From positions 48,058,889-48,122,888 of the forward strand of contig NC_081553.1 in assembly GCF_963082655.1 (NCBI RefSeq): 64,000 nucleotides of DNA. The letters are read 5' to 3'. The stretch is from Stomoxys calcitrans. Taxonomy: Eukaryota > Arthropoda > Insecta > Diptera > Muscidae. The notes below the pieces were generated by a model. It worked only from the letters and a program-made list of their open reading frames with translations, was not told the origin of the DNA and made no database searches. The position numbers were made by a program, and so were the translations under genes. Shown here in pieces: positions 52,434 through 62,949 of this stretch; within the stretch, counting starts at the first letter, position 1; each line of letters begins with the position of its first letter.

Positions 52434-53160
52434 TGGCAATTTTACTGTCGGTAAAGATGTTCACACTCGAGGTTCTTGCGTTAGCACCACACCACTTCAC
52501 GCATTCCGTGATCGCCCGGATCTCAGCCTGCAGGACCGTATTATGGTCAGGCAATCTACCACAAATCTCAGTCCCTAGGTTCTCAATGTAAACCCCCAGG
52601 CCCACTCTGTCCTCTAGCTTTGATTCATCCGTGTAACATGATCTTCCAGGGGGCAATACTAGGGTTTGGTCAATCCAAGACTGTGGCATTGGCGGCAGTG
52701 CCACGCACTTGACCTCAAATGTCGTCTTAGGTATCTGATCGGAAACCTCTTCCCTTCCTTCCCGGTTTCCTATCGTCGCCACGATTATGCCGCGATGGTA
52801 TGAGCTGCTCCCATCCTCAATCCATTTTCCCATCGCCTTAAGTCTCATAGCCGCAGTGGCTGCCTCACACTTAATCTGTATGTCAATGGGTCAGATATCT
52901 AGAATATTCTCCAGTGCCCTAGTGGGCGTGGTCCTCATCGCTGCGCCTATGCCAAGACAACATGTTCTCTGAACCTGTTGTATGGTCCTTATGTTGCACT
53001 TTTTCTCCATAGCAGTCCACCAAGCTACAGAGGCGTAAGTAAGTATTGATCTAATCACGATCCTGTAGAGCCAGTTGACTATCCTCTTATTCAGGCCCCA
53101 TTTCGAGCCTACGGCCCGTCTATATAGTGCCCAACATTTGTGAGCCTTCTCAGTATTCCT
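52434..53160 (-). pseudogene. RT C-terminus and RNase H N-terminus of the RT/RNase H retrotransposon
   Basis: Read on the minus strand: EKAHKCWALYRRAVGSKWG, LTYASVAWWTAMEKKC, RTCCLGIGAAMRTTPTRALE, then a stop at about 52,890 and 52,848-52,434 with SYHRGIIVATIGNREG, CYTDESKLEDRVGLGVYIE, LQAEIRAITECVKW and NIFTDSKIAK. The RNase H D-E-D residues (in YTDES, QAEIRA, FTDSK) are all present here, unlike the longer remnant at 34,690-37,243, where the first is behind a stop and the Glu region is scrambled. It stops exactly within the SKIA motif. Confidence 0.88.
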
Positions 53161-53296
53161 GGTTCCGGTTGTTAGGCTGTGTTGGGTCCGTCGCCACTGC
53201 ACTGCCTGATATTTTAGTATTAGGATCATTGCTTCTCCTAGTCTTTCCAATATTGAGAGATGCCGTGATTGTCTCGTTGTGGGCCCCCCCCCCCCC
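53161..53296. other. Unassigned spacer ending in a 13-base C run
   Basis: About 120 bp without recognisable similarity, then 13 C (53,284-53,296) directly followed by 8 T. The run lies at the junction with a family B copy. A homopolymer junction of this kind may be real or a sequencing or assembly artefact. Confidence 0.5.
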
Positions 53297-54438
53297 TTTT
53301 TTTTGGGCGGTGTTTTTGTCCATAGGCAGGTTAAGTTGGAATATGGGCTATATCGGAATATATCTTGGTGTAGCCCCCATATTGACCGATCCGCCGATTT
53401 AAGGTCTTAGGCCCATAAAACCCACTTTTATTATCCGATATTAGGTCCTTCGATATCCTTCTTCAATTTGCGGCAGATCGCTTCAGATTTGGGTATAGCT
53501 GCCTTATAGACCGATCTCTTGATTTCAGGTTTTGAGTCCATAAAAGGCGCATTATTGCCCAATGTCTACGAAATTTGGGACATTCAATTTAGTTCGACCA
53601 CTCGATATTCCTCTTAAATTTGGCTCCGATCGGTTCAGATTTGGATATAGCTGTTATATAGACAGATCTCTTTCGCCGAAATTTGGGACAGTGAGTTATC
53701 CTTCTTCGACATCCTCCTTCAATTCGGTACAGTTCGGTCCAGATTTGAATATAGCTGCCATATAGACCGATCTCTCGATTTAAGGTTTTGGGTCCATATA
53801 AGGCGCATTTACTGTCCGATGTCGCCGAAATTTGGGACACAAATTTATGTTAGGCCCCTCGATATCTCTTTTCGATTTGGTCCGGATCGGTTCAGATTGG
53901 GATATAGCTGCCATATAGACTGATCTCTCGATTTAAGGTACTGGGCGCATAAAAGGCGCATTTTTTGTCCGATGTCGCCGAAAATTGGGACAACAATTTA
54001 TGTTAGGCCCCTCGACATCCTTCTTCAGTTTGGCCCAGATCGGTCCAGATTTGAATATAGCTGCCATATATACCGATCTCTCGATTTAAAGTCTTATCCC
54101 CATAAAAGGTGCATTTAAAATTCGATTTCGGTGAAATTTGACACAGCGACTTATGTTAGGCTTTTCGTATATGATTCAGATTGGTCTATATTTGGATGTA
54201 GCTACCAAAAAGACCAATATTTTGTTCTACAAAATAGAGCAATGACTTGTATTTATTAGACCACTCAATGTCCGTGCAGAATTTACTCCGTATTTGACCA
54301 TATTTCGGTATAGCTGTTTTGTTGGCATAAATTATGCATTTTCGACCGAATTATGACGAAATGTGGTTTACATATATACCAGAGGTGGTGGGTATCCAAA
54401 GTTCGACTCCGATGAACTTAAAGCCTTTTTAATTGTTG
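53297..54438 (+). mobile_element. Family B element, head partly missing
   Basis: Starts in the subhead (TTTTTGTCCATAGGCAGGTT), runs through modules with GATATAGCTGCCATATAGAC and TCTCTCGATTTAAGG, and ends with tail GAGGTGGTGGGTATCCAAAG, TTCGACTCCGATGAAC, AAAGCCTTTTTAATTG. Orientation is head to tail, opposite to the copy at 51,348-52,433. Frames here (53,562-53,765 +, 53,589-53,840 -) are module-derived. Confidence 0.83.
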
Positions 54439-55192
54439 TACAGCAGATTTTCTTTGCTGATTTAGCTGGCCGAAAGGGTTGCTTATACAGCAGCTCTATG
54501 TTTGCTGAAACAGCAGTAATGCCTGCCATTTTCAGCAGACAAAAACTGATGTTTTAGCAAACATTTGTGCTGTTTTGAATAACAAATTGAGGTGAGTGTA
54601 GAAGACGCAATTATTATCCGAAAGCCATTAACAGAACTTTAAAATGGGATCCAACTCAAAGGCTCTGCAATAAATGGGAGAGAAATTGGATAACCTATCA
54701 TGTGCCCCCAACCCAACCCCAACAAGAAATGGAACTTTGCACTGTATTGCGTTATAAATCAAAATCTGTTTCACATTGCAACTTTTATAATCATTTATCA
54801 ACCGCAAGTACCGGCAAGTAGCAACCTTCTTTAACAGGGGCAATTAAAACAATTTTTTGGTTCTTTGGTCGTCGTTGGGTACATTTCCTACATTTCCATC
54901 GCAATGAAGAGGAAGCCACTTGATTCATATTTAGCTTTCACTTCAGTGATTTTCATGGAAATTTCCTTGGCAAGTACATCATTTGTCATGATTACAATTA
55001 AAAAAAATTATGTATTTATTAATAGAAAAATATTGCAATGATGCCTTCTTTGCCATAAATATTTGAGAATTAATAGCAGAGGTCCCTCAGCTATAAAAAC
55101 TAACCTTAATTTAAGACTACATAAATAAAAGCAATGCCATTTGCCATTTGTTATACTTCATAGCTTTATTAGACTAAATAGCAAACAAGTAA
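54439..55192. other. Low-copy spacer
   Basis: AT-rich, with a C/A-rich patch near 54,700-54,725. A 71-codon reverse frame at 54,628-54,843 has no recognisable motif. Nothing else assigned. Confidence 0.55.
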
Positions 55193-58140
55193 AAGCGTGT
55201 TAAGTTCGGCCAGGCCGAATCTTATATGCCCTCCACCATAGATCGCATTTGTCTAATTCTATGCGGGGTATTTCATCTTAGGCAAAACAAGTAAAAGGGC
55301 GTTAAGTTCGGCCGGGTCGAACTTTGGATACCCACCACCTCGGGTATATATGTAAACCACCTTTCATCAAAATTCGGTGAAATTTGCATACCTTATGTCC
55401 CATAGCAGTTATATCTCTGATCCAATTTGGACCAAATGCTGATAAGTACAAGTCATTGTTTAATTGTGTATAACAAAATATTGGTCTTTTTAGTTGTTAT
55501 ATCTAAAAATAAACCGATTTGAACTACATACGACACGGATGTCGAAAAGCATAACATGAGTCAGTGTGTCAAATTTCAGTGCAATCGGATTAAAAATGCG
55601 ACTTTTATGGGGCCAAGAATTTAAATCGAGAGATCGGTCTATATGGCAGCTATATGCAAATCTTGATCGATCTAGACCAAATTGCAGAAATATGTGGAGG
55701 GGCTTTACTTAACTGTTTGTCCCAAATTTCGGCAAAATCGGACAATAAATGCGCTTTTTATGGCCCCAAAACCTAAAACCGAGAGATCGGTCTATATGGT
55801 AGCTATATCCAAATCTGGGCCGATCTAAGCCAAATTGGGGGAGAATGTTGAAGGGCCTAAGACAACTCACTGTCCCAAATTTCCGCAAAATCGGATAATA
55901 AATGTAGCTTTTATGGGCGTATGACCATAAATCGGAGGATCGGTCTATATGGCAGCTATATCCAAATCTGAACCGATCTGAGCCATATTAACGGATGATG
56001 TCGAAGGGCCTTAGATAACGCACTGTCCCAAATTTCAGAAAAATCGGATAATAAATGTAGCTTTTATGGACCTATGACCCTAAATCGGAGGATCGGTCTA
56101 TTTGGCAGCTATATCCAAATCTGGACCGATCTGGGCCAAAATGACGGAGGATATCGAAGGGCATAACACAACTCACTGTCCCAAATTTCAGCAAAATCGG
56201 ATAATAAATGTGGCTTTTATTGGCCTAAGACCCTAAATCGGCGGATCGGTCTATATGGGGGCTATATCAAGATATAGTCCGATTTAGCCCATCTTCGAAC
56301 TTAACCTGCTTATAGACAAAAAAAGAGTCTGTGCAAAGCTTCGGCTCAATATCTCTACTTTTGAAGACTGTAGCGTGATTTTAACAGACAGACGGACGGG
56401 CATGTCTAGATCATCTTAGATTTTTACGCTGATCAAGAATATATATACTATATAGGGTCGGAAATGGATATTTCCGTCGGTAGTGGGTATAAAAATGATA
56501 AAAGAAAAGATTTGCTCTACTATTAGAGCGATATCAAAATATGGTCCGGTTCGGATATGTTGGCGACCTGTGTAAAATGTCACCCCATTCGAATAAGAAT
56601 TGCGCCCTCTAGTGGCTCAAGAAGTCAAGATTCAAGATCGGTTTATATCGCATCTTTATCAGGTTATGGACCGATTTGCGCCATACTTCTCACAGTTGCT
56701 GTCATAACAAAATACTTCGTGCAAAAATTAATTCAAATCGGATCAGAATTACGCCCTCTAGAGGCTCAAGAATTCAAGATTCAAGATCGGTTTATATGGC
56801 AGTTTTATCAGGTTATTGACCGACTTGAACCTAACTTGGCACAGTTATTGGAAGTCATAGGGAAACACGTCGTCCAAAATTTCATTCCAATCGGATAAGA
56901 ATTGCGCCCTCTAGAGGCTCAAGAAGTCAAGATTCAAGATCGTTTTATATGGCAGTTTTTTCAGGTTATGAAACGATTTGTGCCATACTTCTCACAGTTG
57001 TTGGATATCATAACAAAACACATCGTCATAATTTTATTCCAATCGGATAAGAATTGCGCCCTCTAGAAGCTGAAGAAGTCAAGACTCAAGATCGGTTTAT
57101 ATGGCAGCTATATCAGGTTATGAACCGATTTGCGCCATACGTGGCACAGTTATTGGAAGTCATAGCGAAACACGTCGTCCAAAATTTAATACCAATCGGA
57201 TAAGACATGCGCCCTCTAGAGGCTGAAGAAGTGAAGACCCAAGATCGGTTTATATGGCAGCCATATCGGGTTATGGACCGATTTGCGCCATACTTAGCAC
57301 AGTTATTGGAAGTCATAGGGAAATACGTCGTCCAAAATTTTATTCCAATCGGATAAGAATTGCGCCCTCTAGAGGCTGAAGAAGTCAAGACCCAAGATCG
57401 ATTTATATGGCAGCTATATCAGGTTATCGACTGATTTGAACCATACTTGGCACAGTTGTTGGATATCATAATAAAATACGTCGCGCAAAATTTCATTCCA
57501 ATCAGATAAGAATTGCGCCCTCTAGTGGCTCAAGAAGTCAAGATTCAAGATCGGTTTATATGGCAGCTATATTAGGTTATGGACCGATTTGCGCCGTACT
57601 TAGCACAGTTATTGGAAGGCATAACAAAACTCGTCGTCCAAAATTTTATTCCAATCGGATAAGAATTGCGCCCTCTAGAGGCTCAAGAAGTCAATATTCA
57701 AGATCGGTTTATATGGCACCTATATCAGGTTGTGAACCGATTTGCGCCATACTTGCACAGTTGTTGGATATCATAACAAAACACGTCGTGCAAAATATCA
57801 TTCCAATCGGATAAGAATTGCGCCCTCTAGAGGCTGAAGAAATCAAGACCCAAGATCGGTTTATATGGCAGCTATATCAAAACATGGACTGATATGGCCC
57901 ATTTACGATCCCAACCGACCTACACTAATAAAAAGTATTTGTGCAAAATTTCAAGGGGCTAGCTTTACTCCTTCGGAAGTTAGCGTGCTTTGACAGACTG
58001 ACGGACGGATGGACATGGCTAGATCGACATAAAATGTCACGACGATCAAGATTATATGGGGTCTCGGACAAATGTTTCGAGTAGTTACACACCAAATGAC
58101 GAAATTAGTATACCCCCATCCTATAGTGGAGGGTGTAAAA
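55193..58140 (-). mobile_element. Family A element split by a nested family B element
   Basis: Tail at 55,193 (AAACAAGTAAAAGCGTGTTA, hairpin GTTCGGCCAGGCCGAA, CCCTCCACCATAGATCGC), interrupted at about 55,287, resuming at about 56,492 with ATAAAAGAAAAGATTTGCTC and then about eight modules (CGGTTTATATGGCAGCTATA, TTGCGCCCTCTAGAGGCT), one checked spacing being exactly 153 bp (57,101 to 57,254). The inverted head ends at 58,140 (TATACCCCCATCCTATAGTG). Frames at 56,557-56,898, 57,560-57,814 (+) and 57,113-57,388 (-) are module-derived. Confidence 0.85.
55288..56491 (-). mobile_element. Family B element nested in family A
   Basis: Tail CAAGTAAAAGGGCGTTAAG with hairpin TTCGGCCGGGTCGAA, then ACCCACCACCTCGGGTATAT. 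Module anchors lie at 55,646, 55,799, 55,952, 56,105 and 56,258, all exactly 153 bp apart. The head core is AGACAGACGGACGGGCATG, then AAGAATATATATACTATA and GTCGGTAGTGGGTATAAAAA. The interrupted host sequence is recognisable because the intact A copy at 48,606-50,097 has the uninterrupted poly-A site. This gives clean limits for one B unit, about 1.2 kb. Confidence 0.87.
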
Positions 58141-58739
58141 AAGAAAATAACATCTGCAAACGTCACTGCAAATACATTCACATTTTCAAACACCTACACC
58201 CACACTTAACCTAATAAATAGCATAAAATTTAACGTTGTCACATTTGTATGGCTCTGAGGATACAATGGTCAGATCGTCAGATATTTTATCTAACGATGT
58301 AAAAAATGTGACATATCCTTATGCTTACCTTCCTATGCCACTGCCTGCCTTTTTTCATTGCCTTCTATCACCTTGGTTCCGTCCATTTAGTACCCACGTA
58401 AATATGTCCCAACAACAGCTTGATGCCCATAATTCGTTTTTCAAGCATTTTCAACATAATTTTCTTTTATTTTCACAAATGCTTCATTTATTATCGTTAT
58501 TACTTCGTTCGTCTTTATGACATTTTTCTTATGGGAATATATATATGCTCCATATCGTCGCTCGTAATGAAGTGTATATGAGCATGTCGTATGTATTGTG
58601 TATGATGGGACATTTGTGCCATCATATATCCAATGGCATTTCACATGTGTGGGAGGTAAACGTAACTGTTTTCGTTTTAGACCTCCATGGGGTGTTGTGC
58701 ATAGGAGCTAAAAGAAATGTTGAAGTAATGAAAAAAAAA
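58141..58739. other. Low-copy spacer ending in an A-rich run
   Basis: A C/A-rich stretch near 58,170-58,210 and several short overlapping frames on both strands (58,236-58,520, 58,441-58,644, 58,545-58,751), none with a recognisable domain. It ends in a run of A at about 58,731-58,746, next to a family B tail. Confidence 0.5.
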
Positions 58740-59353
58740 AAGAAAAAGTAAAAAGACGTTAAGTTTGGCCGGGCTGAACTTTGGATAACCACCACCTCGG
58801 GTATATATATAAACCACCTTTCGTCATAATCCGATGAAAATTAAATACCCTATGTCCCATAGCAGTTATATCGAAATATGTTCCAATTTGGACCAAATAC
58901 TAATAAGAACAGTAGCTACATCTAAAAATAAATGGATCGGAACCATATACGACACGGGTGTCGAAACGCCTAACATAAGTCACTGTGTCAAATTTCAGTG
59001 AAATCGGATTATAAACAGCGCATTTTATGGGGCCAAGGCTTTAAGTCGTGATATCGGTCTACATGGCGGCTATACCCAAATCTGGGCCGATTTGAGCCAA
59101 GTTGCAGAAAAATGTCGAAAAGTCTAACACCACTCACTGTTCCAAATTTCACCAAAATCGGACAATAAATACGACTTTTATGGCCCAAAATTTTTAAATC
59201 GAGAGATCGATCTATATGGCAGCTATATCCAAATCTGAACCGATCTGGACCAAATTGAAGAAAGGAGTCGAAGGACCTAACACAACTTACCGTCCCAAAT
59301 TTCGGCGACATCGGACAATAAATGCGCGCCAAAACCTTAAATCGAGAGATCGG
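58740..59353 (-). mobile_element. Family B element fragment, head missing
   Basis: Tail AAGTAAAAAGACGTTAAG, hairpin TTTGGCCGGGCTGAA, ACCACCACCTCGGGTATATA, followed by about three modules (ACATGGCGGCTATACCCAAA, ATATGGCAGCTATATCC). It is cut at AGAGATCGG by a Jockey-like fragment. Confidence 0.8.
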
Positions 59354-60004
59354 ACAAGGAAATCTTGTTGACCACGTACAGAGCAATTGGCGGGTCTGTG
59401 GTAAGTTATGCAGCGTCAGTGTGGTTTCGTCTACTTTGTGACACGCAGTGGAACAATATTCAGATCTGTCAGAATGGCGCCCTCTAAACTGCGATGGGCT
59501 GTCTCCTCAGTTCTCATGTGGACCACCTCCATCAGAAAATAAAGATCCTACCAGTGCTGTCTAAGCAATACCTTTTGGGCTGTTATCGCAGAGACCATCC
59601 AAATCATCATATTGTGGATAAATATTCACCGCCCAGAAGCCTTAAGTTAGATCTATATGATCTAGAGCGTGAGGTTCAGCGCTACAAGAGAGAACCTCTA
59701 GATTAAGTGGCATATCAAGCTGGCCTAGACAACGTTCTTGCAGATACGGTAGCAGATGCGGCAAATGGCTACCGGGTGAATGAAGTCCTTGGAGAACGAC
59801 CGCCTCCCATTGCACCTGAAGAAATTGACCTCCCCCGGTAAACCAGAGTATTTCTGGCTCAATTAGGTTCCGGCAGTTGCCGCCGCCTCAACTCCTACAG
59901 AGCAAGGATTGATGCCGACGTGCAAGATGTATGTCCCGATTGTAACCAGGGACCGCACGATACACGTCACCTGTTTAACTGCCCGGCCAGACCCACTTGA
60001 CTCA
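59354..60004 (+). pseudogene. Jockey-like non-LTR retrotransposon, ORF2 C-terminus
   Basis: After frameshift and stop correction by eye, the segment shows TTYRAIGGSVVSYAASVW, CDTQWNNIQICQN, MGCLLSSHVDHLHQ, LSKQYLLGCYRRDHPNHH, YQAGLDNVLADTVADAANGY and the terminal VCPDCNQGPHDTRHLFNCPA. This order, ending in C-x2-C-x7-H-x4-C, is the C-terminal signature of Jockey-clade ORF2. There is no RNase H here, consistent with Jockey. The open piece 59,494-59,706 covers its middle. Stops and small deletions make it inactive. Confidence 0.85.
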
Positions 60005-60475
60005 GACAATCAGACAAAGGTTGGTTTAACCAGACATGCAGAGATCCCTAATAGCCTCCGACGAATGCATACCAGTGACAATCTCTTCTGGCGCCAAGTT
60101 GTCCGTTTGGGTGAATTTCCGGGGAAATGGGTATCAAAAAGTAGTTCTAGTGTTTCCTCACTAGGCATTGTCCATACATTCTCTGACTTCTGAATATACG
60201 CCACCGTAATAGGTCTCGAAGATAGAATCTTCCTTAGCCTAGAGGTCTCAGATATATCCTTGAGAGAGCTGCAGAATTCTACCCAGAATTTTTTTCTGAG
60301 CTTTTTTTTAGCTCAGCCTTATAGATGTCCCAATCGTGTGGTGCTCTTATCGCATTTGCTTTGTTTAAGAGTTTTCTGCAGTCCTACCTTAGACCAACCA
60401 GCTCTGGGGTCCACCATGGCGGTCGCTGTTTGCCCCTTGGCCTGGTACTAGGGCATGCTGACACAAGCGAGTTGA
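60005..60475 (-). pseudogene. Non-LTR retrotransposon ORF2 fragment, endonuclease-RT linker
   Basis: Minus-strand reading with one or more frame breaks gives PWWTPELVGLR, NKANAIRAPHDWDIYKAEL, then the open piece 60,204-60,010 with ENVWTMPSEETLELLFDTHF followed by PG. A WW..EL..LR motif followed by a (T/S)..E.L.LLL.THFPG block lies between endonuclease and RT in R1/LOA-like elements. It faces the Jockey-like fragment tail to tail. A similar MLRFLMKPHFP block occurs at about 34,820 in the large remnant. Confidence 0.65.
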
Positions 60476-60712
60476 GGTATTACAAACTGAAGGATGAGGG
60501 TAATATACCCACGGCCAGGGACGTAGGCAGGGCTGTATTTAACGCTCACGAGAACTCCCCAAAGTCCTTTTTTTCGAATGTTAGCGAGTTAGCGTACTTA
60601 TTATTGTTTTGAAGTTCTTATATGATCGCAGAAAAAAAATCCTGGTTATGTCTTCAACCACAGGAAAAATTTTCCTTCAACATTTAGATAACTTGGCATT
60701 GTGAAGGACACA
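60476..60712. other. Unassigned spacer
   Basis: A forward frame (60,325-60,612) overlaps the minus-strand retrotransposon fragment and continues here without a motif. I assign nothing. Confidence 0.45.
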
Positions 60713-62067
60713 TTTTTATAACCTCCACCATACGATGGGGATATACTAATTTCATCATTCTGTTTGTAACTCCTCGAAATATTCGTCTAAGACCCCCTAA
60801 AGTATATATATTCTTGATCGTCATGACATTTTAAGGCGAACTAGCCATGTCCGTCCGTCTGTCCTTCCGTCCGTCTGTCCGTCCGTCTGTCCGTCCGTCT
60901 GTCCGTCCGTCTGTCCGTCCGTCTGTCCGTCCGTCTGTCCGTCCGTCCGTCTGTCCGTCCGTCCGTCTGTCCGTCCGTCTGTCCGTCTGTCCGTCCGTCC
61001 GTCTGTCCGTCCGTCCGTCCGTCCGTCCGTCTGTCTGTCTGTCTGTACGTCCGTCTGTCCATCCGTCCATTCGTCTGTCTGTCGAAAGCACGCTAACTTT
61101 CGAACGAGTAAACCCAGCCGCTTAAAATTTTGCACAAATACTTCTTATTAGTGTAGGTTGATTAGGATTATAAATGGGCTATATCGGTCCACGTTTTGAT
61201 ATAGCTGCCATATAAACCGATCTGGGATCTTGACTTCTTAAGCCGCTAGAGGGCACAATTCTTGTCCGGTTTGGCTGAAATTTTGCATGAGGTGTTTTGT
61301 TATGACTTCCAACATCTGTATTGAGTATGGTTAAATCGGTCCATAACCTGATATAGCTGCCATATAAACCGATCTGGAGTCTTGACATCTTGAGCCACTA
61401 GAGGACGCAATTTTTATCCGATTTGGCTGAAATTTTGCATATGGTGTTCTGTTATGACTTCCAACAACTGTATTGAGTATGGTTTACATCGGTCATTAAC
61501 CTGATATAGCTGCCATATAAACCGATCTGGAGTCATGACTTCTTGAGCCACTAGAGGACGCAATTATTATCCGATTTGGCTGAAATTTTACATGAGGTGT
61601 TTTGTTGTGACTTCCAACAACTGTGCTAAGAAAATTTCAAATCGGTCCATAACCTGATATAGCTTGCATATAAACTGATTCGGGGTCTTGACTTCTTGAG
61701 CCGCTAGAGGGCACAATTTATATCCGATTTGGCTGAAATTTTGCACCAGGTGTTTTTTTATGACTTCCAACAACTATATTGAGTATGGTTTTAATCGGTC
61801 CATAACCTGATATAGCTGCCATATAAACCGATCTGGGGTCTAGACTTCTTGAGCCTCTAGAGGACGCAATTATTATCCGATTTGGCTGAAATTTTGCATG
61901 AGGTGTTTTGTTATGACTTTTAACAACTGTGCTAAGAATAGTTAAAATCGGTCCATAACCTGATATAGCTGCCATATAAACCGATGTGGGGTCCTGACTT
62001 CTTGACCCAATAGAGGGCGCAATTATTATCCGATTTAGCTGAAATTTTATACAATTTTTTACTTGTT
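60713..62067 (+). mobile_element. Family A element with expanded GTCC/GTCT core and deleted tail
   Basis: Head TTTTATAACCTCCACCATAC, CCCCTAAAGTATATATATTC, then a microsatellite (see 60,849-61,083), CGAAAGCACGCTAACTTTCG and modules with GATATAGCTGCCATATAAAC. It ends by joining a module (GCTGAAATTTTATACAA) directly to the last bases of the tail (TTTTTTACTTGTT), so the hairpin and inverted repeat are lost. Reverse frames 61,718-62,092 and 61,179-61,388 are 51-residue periodic module products. Confidence 0.83.
60849..61083. repeat. (GTCC/GTCT)n microsatellite, 235 bp
   Basis: Nearly pure tetranucleotide run of GTCC and GTCT, mostly in a GTCCGTCCGTCT or GTCCGTCT pattern, inside the core of a family A element. 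Other A copies have 37 bp (37,379) or 40 bp (48,741) at the same place. All frames on both strands stay open and give Asp-Gly-Arg-Thr / Asp-Gly-Gln-Thr or Val-Arg-Pro-Ser repeats, which are artefacts. Confidence 0.97.
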
Positions 62068-62879
62068 TTATGTGTATACCGAAAACCGACATAAAGTTGT
62101 TTTATTTTTTTTTTAAATGAATTGCATAACCTTGGACCAATGACCACTTCACTAAGCACAAATGCTAAAAATGTGCATAAATGATGCATAGGAATTCATT
62201 TGGTGGCATTCTTTTCATATTTCGAGTTTAAATTTAATTTTTATTTTTTGAAGCACACACACACACACACATATTCATTCAAAAAGCTGCAATTCAAAAG
62301 AAGATACCGCCAAGGAAAATAAGGATGTGGCCTGCCACATCCGTGGCAAGCCAAGTGAATGAAATACCAAAAGTTTCCTCATTAAATGCTGCAATGGCTT
62401 ATTTCTTGCCTCCCTGTTAATTTAAAACAGTACGAGGAGCAATAGTGAAAAATTTTTGTGGCTACTCCATCCTGCCTGCCTGCCTGCCTGCCTGCTATGG
62501 AAAGTGCAAATTAAATGCGCACGTAGTTTTCCAATTTTATCGCTGACTTTTTTTTTGCTGCGGCCGCTGCTGCAAAACTCTTCGCATGTATCTTTTCCCA
62601 TGGTAATTTTTTTTTGTAGTTCTTATGAATGCATCTCATGGCATATGACGAAGCGATTAAAGAGAATTAAATTAAAATAAAAACTATTAAAAATCAGCTA
62701 AAGGAATATTAAAGTTTAAGTTGTGCCAATGGCACGATGGAGTAAAGTCTAATGCCGTTAAAATTGTTTCGAGCAGGTTAACAGCGTCGAGTATAGTGTA
62801 GAAACTTTTTGAAAATGTGCCATATACGCAACTACTGAGACAATGTTGTCTCTGTGTGAAGATATTAAAATACACTTAA
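62068..62879. other. Low-copy AT-rich sequence with two microsatellites
   Basis: (CA)n at about 62,254-62,271 and (TGCC)n at about 62,471-62,495. It looks like intronic or intergenic fly DNA. A 74-codon frame at 62,456-62,680 runs over the TGCC repeat and is not called. Confidence 0.55.
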
Positions 62880-62949
62880 CTTGTCAATATACCCACCACC
62901 GTTGGATAGGGGGCATATTCATTTAGTCGTTCCGTTTGCAACACATCGA
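62880..62949 (+). mobile_element. Head fragment of a fourth related element
   Basis: AATATACCCACCACCGTTGG, GGCATATTCATTTAGTCG and TTCCGTTTGCAACACATCGAA resemble the heads of A (TACTAATTTCGTCATTCTG, TTTGTAACATCTCGAAATAT) but form a distinct subtype. It stops exactly where the palindromic satellite begins. Confidence 0.7.

Noticed and set aside
60325..60612. 95-codon forward frame
   Set aside because: It overlaps, antisense, a recognisable non-LTR linker, so it is a shadow of that remnant.
60821..61135. Asp-Gly-Arg-Thr repeat protein
   Set aside because: Pure translation of a tetranucleotide microsatellite; open in several frames on both strands.
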